A DNA stretch of 11,737 nucleotides. It comes from an uncultured Collinsella sp. Its GTDB lineage: Bacteria > Actinomycetota > Coriobacteriia > Coriobacteriales > Coriobacteriaceae. The first letter of the stretch is position 1. The number at the start of each line of letters is the position of its first letter. The notes below the pieces were generated by a model, which saw only the letters and a list, made by a program, of their open reading frames with translations, did no database searches and was not told the DNA's origin. Position numbers and translations under genes: made by a program. The DNA lies in contig CABSMB010000020.1 in NCBI GenBank assembly GCA_902478705.1, forward strand, positions 1 through 11,737, in the 5' to 3' direction. Below are positions 7,971 through 11,737 of this stretch, piece by piece.

Positions 7971-8170
7971 CGGAAAGTGCGTCCCACTATCCAGGCAAAT
8001 TCTGGGTCAGACTTTCCCCATGAGACCTCGCTGGGAAACTGTGACCCAGAATTTCGGCTCGAAACGGGACACGGTTTCCCAAACGACCCCGTTCCGGAAA
8101 CTACATCCCGGAATCGACGCTCGAACTGGGATGCACTTTCCCGATCGAGCCACATGGGAGACTGCGCCCC
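7971..8170. repeat. Array of seven 15-bp units in alternating orientation (62-bp tandem period)
   Basis: Seven related units lie at 7971-7985 (+), 8004-8018 (-), 8033-8047 (+), 8066-8080 (-), 8095-8109 (+), 8128-8142 (-) and 8156-8170 (+). Read in one orientation they fit roughly GGGAAASTGYGHCCC; the GGAAA and CCC ends are best kept and the middle varies. Start-to-start distances are 33, 29, 33, 29, 33 and 28 bp, so each pair forms a tandem unit of about 62 bp. Spacer sequence is also partly shared, for example CTCGAA just before the fourth and sixth units. Units two and three plus flanks form an inverted repeat of 22-nt arms (7997-8018 and 8033-8054) that match at 20 positions. The array fills most of the 300-nt gap between the DUF956 gene and the tRNA promoter. 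Short open frames cross it, but the 62-bp period is not a multiple of three and none has a credible start. Function unknown. Confidence 0.88.
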
Positions 8171-8190
8171 ACTTTGAGGGGGCGCTCTTT
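8164..8190. terminator. GC-rich hairpin downstream of the DUF956 gene
   Basis: A 7-bp stem pairs GCGCCCC (8164-8170) with GGGGCGC (8179-8185) around an 8-nt loop. The T-rich side (TCTTT) follows on the plus strand, but the only gene that needs an end here is the minus-strand DUF956 gene, which stops 10 nt away. It may work in both directions, or be part of the repeat array, whose last unit it overlaps. Confidence 0.4.
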
Positions 8191-8195
8191 AATGA

Positions 8196-8594
8196 CTAGT
8201 TGCCTTTGTGGAAGAGGTTTTTGATAACGGAGGGGATGCTCTTGGCGCCCTTAGCCGTCACATCGATAAAGTCAGGCGAACGCACGAGCTTATCCTCGTC
8301 AACGTACTTGCGGACCGCACGAAGCGTCTCTTTGTCATCGCGCGTCGAAAACGTAAAGTGACCATTGTCCTTGGTGAAGATGGCAAAACGCGTAATCTTC
8401 TTGGTGCCGCGCAAAACCTCAGCGGCAATATAGTCGACCTCATCCCACGGGATCTGAATAAAATCCTCGGGATTGCGCTCGTTATAGTACTCAAACGCCT
8501 TATTGCCCACCATTACGTTACCGTGACTGGTAAGCCCCATCAGGCAGGTTGCCGGCGTTGCCAGATCGACCGTGCTGTTCTGAGATTGCGCCAT
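8196..8594 (-). CDS. manO: DUF956 family protein (ManO-type mannose-PTS accessory protein)
   Basis: A 132-residue soluble protein with no signal peptide or membrane segment. Its sequence, including a CLMGLTSHGNVMVGNKAFEYY stretch, IQIPWDEVDYI and a basic C-terminus ending SVIKNLFHKGN, is recognisable as the DUF956 family, which in lactic acid bacteria is encoded next to mannose-PTS genes and called ManO. The ATG at 8594 is preferred over an upstream in-frame start at 8645: it has GGAGGG (8605-8610) and GAGG (8600-8603) before it, gives a length close to the family norm, and avoids an extension overlapping a terminator hairpin. The gene is 120 nt downstream of manZ and separated from it by that terminator. 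The molecular role of the family is not firmly established; a regulatory or accessory role in PTS sugar uptake is inferred from linkage. Confidence 0.85.
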   Translation of the reverse strand: MAQSQNSTVDLATPATCLMGLTSHGNVMVGNKAFEYYNERNPEDFIQIPWDEVDYIAAEVLRGTKKITRFAIFTKDNGHFTFSTRDDKETLRAVRKYVDEDKLVRSPDFIDVTAKGAKSIPSVIKNLFHKGN

Positions 8595-8612
8595 GCGCGC
8601 CTCGCCCTCCAA

Positions 8613-8658
8613 ATAAAACAATCGGACCGCATCCAGTGTACACACCGGGTGCGGTCCG
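8613..8658 (-). terminator. Intrinsic terminator between manZ and the DUF956 gene
   Basis: A 12-bp stem (arms 8623-8634 and 8647-8658, one G-T pair) with a 12-nt loop is followed on the minus strand by ATTGTTTTATTT. It lies 57 nt after the manZ stop and should end or attenuate manXYZ transcription before the DUF956 gene. Confidence 0.82.
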
Positions 8659-8664
8659 TTTCAA
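8635..8664 (-). promoter_or_regulatory. Possible promoter for the DUF956 gene inside the terminator hairpin
   Basis: On the minus strand TTGAAA (8659-8664) and TACACT (8635-8640) are separated by 18 nt, a plausible housekeeping-sigma promoter. The -10 sits in the loop of the terminator and is the same hexamer as at the tRNA gene. Transcription would start near 8628, about 34 nt before the ATG. Confidence 0.4.
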
Positions 8665-8714
8665 TGGCTCAAAAGCCCTTGCCTAGCAATTCTCGGTCTT
8701 AAGCCGAAACGTGC

Positions 8715-9635
8715 TTACATGAAGCCGCAGACGCGACCGATGATGCCGATGGCGAAGAGAGCCAGGATGATGACGATCGGGCTGACCTTCTTCTTGAGGA
8801 GCTTGCAAACCAGCAGGGTCAGGCACACGGCGGCAAGGCCGGGGATGAGCTGATCGAGGTTGGCCTGAAGCGTAGTGACCTTGACCTGATCAAGGGCAGT
8901 ACCGCCGATGGAGTTATACATCGTCAGTGCTTCCTTGACACCCTCGGAACCGGAGGGCAGGTTAGCCCAGTCGATAAAGGCGCCAGCAGACTGCGTGACC
9001 TTGGAGACGACCGGGGTGAAGGAGATGGACACCCAGCGCTCGACCAGGGCGCCGATGATGAACATACCAAGGATGGAAGCACCCTCGGTGACCTTGCCCA
9101 TCAGACCGCCGGAGAGGTCCTTGGCGATGGAGGAGCCGACCTTGTAGCCAAACTCCTGCGTGTACCACAGGAAGGCGTAACGGATGATGTTCCACGCGAA
9201 GAAGAACAGCAGCGGACCGGCAATGCTGCCGGACAGGGCCAGGGAAGCGCCCAGAGCGCCCAGAATCGGGCGAAGGGTGAACCAGAAGGCGGGGTCGCCG
9301 ACGCCGGCGAGCGGGCCCATCATACCGACCTTGACGCCCTGAATGGCGACGTCGTCAATCGGAGCACCGTTGGCGCGCTCCTCCTCGAGAGCGAGGGTAA
9401 CGCCAATGACGGGGGCGGAAACATAAGGGTGGGTGTTATAGAACTCCAGGTGGCGCTTAAGAGCGGCAATCTGGTCATCCTTGCTGGTGTAGAGCTTCTT
9501 GATCGCAGGGATCATTGCGAAGCACCAGCCGCCATTCTGCATACGCTCGTAGTTCCACGAGCCCTGAAGGAACTGATGACGGAAGCAAACCTTCTTGCGG
9601 TCAGCCTTGGTGAGCTGAATCTTGTTCTCTGCCAT
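8715..9635 (-). CDS. manZ: PTS mannose-family transporter subunit IID
   Basis: A 306-residue membrane subunit that, with IIC, forms the sugar-translocating channel of a mannose-type phosphotransferase system. Family features are plain: the N-terminal FRHQFLQGSWNYERMQNGG block (18-36), HPYVSAPVIG (69-78), and the signature GPLAGVGDPAFW...LRPILGALGASLALSG (107-136), then hydrophobic stretches and a C-terminal membrane helix (about 285-303). It is slightly longer than E. coli ManZ. The ATG at 9635 is chosen because GGAGGGGAG (9644-9652) lies 8 nt before it; an in-frame GTG at 9644 would lie within that site. The ribosome binding site overlaps the stop of manY, 16 nt upstream, suggesting coupled translation. 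Sugar specificity (glucose, mannose, glucosamine or related) cannot be read from sequence. Confidence 0.95.
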   Translation of the reverse strand: MAENKIQLTKADRKKVCFRHQFLQGSWNYERMQNGGWCFAMIPAIKKLYTSKDDQIAALKRHLEFYNTHPYVSAPVIGVTLALEEERANGAPIDDVAIQGVKVGMMGPLAGVGDPAFWFTLRPILGALGASLALSGSIAGPLLFFFAWNIIRYAFLWYTQEFGYKVGSSIAKDLSGGLMGKVTEGASILGMFIIGALVERWVSISFTPVVSKVTQSAGAFIDWANLPSGSEGVKEALTMYNSIGGTALDQVKVTTLQANLDQLIPGLAAVCLTLLVCKLLKKKVSPIVIILALFAIGIIGRVCGFM

Positions 9636-9651
9636 ATGTATCACTCCCCTC

Positions 9652-10470
9652 CTACTCGTAATCGTTCAGAATGTCGCCGAGCGGGTCACCGGAGCCACCG
9701 CTCATGCCGCCACCCTGCTTGGCCAGATCCTTAAGGCCAAGGTAGATGAGGGCAAGGGAGATGCCGATGAGGCCAAGGGCGATCAGCGTGAGCTGAGGGA
9801 TGGCAGCAAGGACAAAGCCGAGGATGAAGAACGGCCAGGTCTCCTTGGTGGCCATCATGTTGATGACCATGGCGTAACCGACGGAAGCGACCATGCCGCC
9901 GCCGACAGCCATGCCGCCGGACAGCCAGTCGGGCATAGCGTTAAGCGCGTTGGTAACAGCCTCGGCCGGGATGATGCACAGAAGTACTGCCGGGATGGCG
10001 ATACGAAGGCCCTGCATAAGGATGGCAGCGTACTGCCAGCGCTCGATGCCGGCGAAGTCGCCCTTCTCGGCGCAGCCGTCCATGGCGTGAGCGATAGCGG
10101 TTGCCAGGGTACGGCAGATCATGGTCAGGAACAGGCCAGCGACCGACAGCGGAACAGCGACGGCGATGGCGGCGGTAACAGCCTTGGCCGAATCGGTGGC
10201 GCCGCCGTTGAGGGCGAGCACCATGATGATCGAAGAGGCGACCGAGGCCAAAGCGGCGTCAGGCGCGACGGCGGCGCCGACGTTAGCCCAGCCAAGGGCC
10301 ATCATCTGGAGCGAACCGCCCAGGAGGATGCCCTCCTGAAGGTGACCGGTTACGAGACCGATAAGCGTGCATGCCACGAGCGGCTGATGGAACTGGAACT
10401 CATCCAGAATGCCTTCCATACCGGCAAGCAACGCGACAATCGCAACAAGCAGAATAGTGATTGCAGACAT
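9652..10470 (-). CDS. manY: PTS mannose-family transporter subunit IIC
   Basis: A 272-residue polytopic membrane protein, close in length to E. coli ManY. The N-terminal MEGILDEFQFHQPLVACTL region and the following HLQEGILLGGSLQMMALGWANVGAAVAPDAALAS block are typical of the family and contribute to the substrate site and translocation path. Several hydrophobic helices follow, and the protein ends in a polar, Gly-rich cytoplasmic tail (GGGMSGGSGDP). The start at 10470 has AGGAGGG (10479-10485) 8 nt before it, directly after the manX stop. In Firmicutes the homologous IIC/IID pair is also a receptor for class IIa and related bacteriocins; whether that applies here is unknown. Confidence 0.95.
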   Translation of the reverse strand: MSAITILLVAIVALLAGMEGILDEFQFHQPLVACTLIGLVTGHLQEGILLGGSLQMMALGWANVGAAVAPDAALASVASSIIMVLALNGGATDSAKAVTAAIAVAVPLSVAGLFLTMICRTLATAIAHAMDGCAEKGDFAGIERWQYAAILMQGLRIAIPAVLLCIIPAEAVTNALNAMPDWLSGGMAVGGGMVASVGYAMVINMMATKETWPFFILGFVLAAIPQLTLIALGLIGISLALIYLGLKDLAKQGGGMSGGSGDPLGDILNDYE

Positions 10471-10488
10471 GTATCGGACCCTCCTTTA

Positions 10489-11478
10489 CTATGCTTGAGC
10501 GGCCAGTTCGGCCTTAGCTTTCTTCAACATGGCGTCGAGATCCTCGGAGGAATCCGAAGGAACCTTGCGGACCTCGAACTTGACGCCCTTGGCCTTGAGG
10601 GCCTCGAGAGTCTTGACGTCGTCATCGCCCATAGCGACGGCGTTGGTGACGACGACCTTGCCCTTGGAGTGAGCCATAGAACCGATGTTGACTTCCTTGA
10701 TGTCGACGCCGGCCTCGATGGCCCTGAGCAGATCCTGCGGGTTCTCGAACAGCAGCATGGCCTTGGTGTCACCAAAGCGCGTGTCCTTGACGACCTCGGC
10801 CATCTTCTTGATGGGCACGACGTTGGCATGGACTCCCGGAGGGGCAGCCTGCTCGATCATGGTCTTGCGGAGCTCGTCGTGAGCAACGCCGTCGGAAACC
10901 ACGATGATGCGGTTGGGGTTGATCTGCTTGGTCCACGTGGTGGCCACCTGACCATGCAGCAGACGGGTGTCGATACGGACGTGGGCGATCTTGATGTGCC
11001 CATCGCCGATGACCGTTCCCGGAGGGATGGCGCCTGCAGGAGCAGCGGCGGCCGTAGCCGGCTTCTTCTCCTCGGGCTCCAGAGACTCGGGCTTGACGCG
11101 CACGCCAGCCTTAGCCTCAGTCACGAGATGTTTTGCGATCGCATGTGCAGTGTTCTTTGCGTCAAAGCGCTGCGAATATGCCTCGATGAGCATAGGCAGG
11201 TTGACACCGGTGACGATAGCCCAGGAATCGTGGCCCTCGATGAGCCCGCTGATCTGGTTGAACGGCGTGCCGCCCCACAGATCAACGAGGAAGAGCACCT
11301 GCTCCTGGTCCTCGAAGGAAGCGACTGCTTCCTCGACCTTGGCACGGAAGTCGTCGGGGCCCATGCTCGGCTCGAGCGAGACCACGGCAACAGACGGCTG
11401 ATCGCCAAAGACCATCGAGCCCGTCTGCTTGATTCCAGCCGCCAAGTCACCATGGCTAGCAAGAACAATACTTACCAT
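10489..11478 (-). CDS. manX: PTS mannose-family subunit IIAB (fused)
   Basis: A 329-residue cytoplasmic protein that passes phosphate from HPr to the sugar during uptake. Residues 1-128 are the IIA domain, with the phosphorylated histidine H9 in ASHGDLAAG and the LWGGTPFN motif (68-75). A Pro/Ala/Glu-rich hinge spans about 129-160. The IIB domain follows, with its phosphorylated histidine H175 in RIDTRLLHGQV and a NPNRIIVVSD...AAPPGV block very like glucose/mannose systems of lactobacilli and listeriae. The ATG at 11478 is chosen from three nearby candidates because AGGAGG (11486-11491) is 7 nt away; the ATG at 11483 meets a stop at once and the GTG at 11481 is too close. It is the first gene of the manXYZ operon. 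Confidence 0.95.
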   Translation of the reverse strand: MVSIVLASHGDLAAGIKQTGSMVFGDQPSVAVVSLEPSMGPDDFRAKVEEAVASFEDQEQVLFLVDLWGGTPFNQISGLIEGHDSWAIVTGVNLPMLIEAYSQRFDAKNTAHAIAKHLVTEAKAGVRVKPESLEPEEKKPATAAAAPAGAIPPGTVIGDGHIKIAHVRIDTRLLHGQVATTWTKQINPNRIIVVSDGVAHDELRKTMIEQAAPPGVHANVVPIKKMAEVVKDTRFGDTKAMLLFENPQDLLRAIEAGVDIKEVNIGSMAHSKGKVVVTNAVAMGDDDVKTLEALKAKGVKFEVRKVPSDSSEDLDAMLKKAKAELAAQA

Positions 11479-11548
11479 CACATAACCTCCTTTTTGTCTA
11501 CGTATTCCCTACACGACATGAAAGGAGTATAGCTGTTTGGTTTGTGGA

Positions 11549-11554
11549 ATTATA
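11549..11554 (-). promoter_or_regulatory. Probable -10 element of the manXYZ promoter
   Basis: A perfect TATAAT on the minus strand lies in AT-rich DNA, giving a start near 11542 and a leader of about 64 nt. The sequence 16-18 nt upstream does not resemble TTGACA, which suggests an activator. A second, weaker hexamer, TATACT, lies at 11526-11531; both are preceded by AGC. I see no sigma-54 type GG/GC promoter in this stretch. Confidence 0.55.
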
Positions 11555-11737
11555 GCTAAATTCGCAAAAGGTTGGATTATTTGTTTAAACGTCCAAGTTT
11601 GTTACAAATTGATTACGTTGCTGTTTTTCGACTCATTACCCGCCAAATCGTCGCTCATCGAGCCATGTATTTTACAGACACAAGCATGCTGTTCATTAAT
11701 ATCGGTTTTAAACAAGTGCGAATGCGCTCGTACTCCC
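11555..11737 (-). promoter_or_regulatory. AT-rich upstream control region of the PTS operon with inverted repeats
   Basis: No gene is supported in this stretch, which is much richer in A and T than the rest of the window. It holds the 11-bp inverted repeat TTTGTTACAAA (11598-11608), centred about 61 nt before the inferred transcription start, the inverted repeat TGTATTTTACA (11666-11676), and the palindrome GTTTAAAC (11583-11590). These are candidate operators; no regulator is identified, and none is a clear match to a cre or CRP consensus. Confidence 0.35.

Noticed and set aside
7971..8170. CRISPR array
   Set aside because: Units alternate in orientation, are only 15 bp and diverged, and the 13-18 bp spacers share sequence; no cas genes are in the window.
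7913..8199. Three overlapping open frames of about 80 codons crossing the repeat array on both strands
   Set aside because: They owe their openness to the repeated GC-rich units; the 62-bp period is not a multiple of three, so repeats fall in different frames, and no ribosome binding site or recognisable domain is seen.
8595..8645. Upstream start giving the DUF956 protein 17 extra residues
   Set aside because: The extension overlaps the terminator hairpin, exceeds the usual family length, and lacks a ribosome binding site as good as that at 8594.
9622..11532. A 636-codon plus-strand frame opposite the PTS genes
   Set aside because: It is antisense to manX, manY and manZ, all clearly recognisable families. 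Its composition (Asp/His/Gly/Arg-rich) is typical of the complement of GC-rich coding DNA.

Overview
The window looks like a high-GC chromosome segment from a Coriobacteriia-type actinobacterium, most likely Collinsella or a close relative. That assignment is an inference. It rests on the actinobacterial FHA/PstP/RodA/PBP/PknB gene order, strong GC bias at third codon positions, and a Firmicutes-like mannose-family PTS operon with a DUF956 gene, a combination typical of gut actinobacteria. No species can be fixed from the sequence alone.

Left half, plus strand (2-7644): a cell-wall growth and Ser/Thr-phosphorylation operon. In order it holds the 3' end of a FhaA-like protein, a membrane-anchored FhaB-like protein, a PP2C phosphatase (PstP-like), a single-chain fusion of a SEDS glycosyltransferase (FtsW/RodA) with a class B penicillin-binding protein, and a PASTA-domain kinase (PknB-like). 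The first four genes are tightly coupled (6-nt gap, 4-nt ATGA overlap, 16-nt gap); pknB follows after 131 nt and the run ends at a strong intrinsic terminator. Functionally, PknB would sense peptidoglycan or lipid II outside the cell and phosphorylate threonines, FHA proteins would read those marks, PstP would erase them, and the SEDS-PBP fusion would polymerise and cross-link peptidoglycan. No separate pknA lies between the PBP and pknB.

Middle (7645-8195): convergent terminators, a minus-strand tRNA-Arg(CCU) with its own extended -10 promoter, and then an unexplained array of seven 15-bp units in strictly alternating orientation (7971-8170), with start-to-start spacings alternating between about 33 and 29 bp (a 62-bp tandem period). 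I know no named function for it; it is the most unusual non-coding structure here.

Right half, minus strand (11478 down to 8196): a mannose-family PTS operon in the order manX (fused IIAB), manY (IIC), manZ (IID), with strong ribosome binding sites, followed by an intrinsic terminator and then a DUF956 (ManO-type) gene that may have its own promoter overlapping that terminator. The operon is preceded by an AT-rich region (about 11512-11737) with a perfect TATAAT -10 but a poor -35, and inverted repeats upstream, suggesting activator-dependent control.
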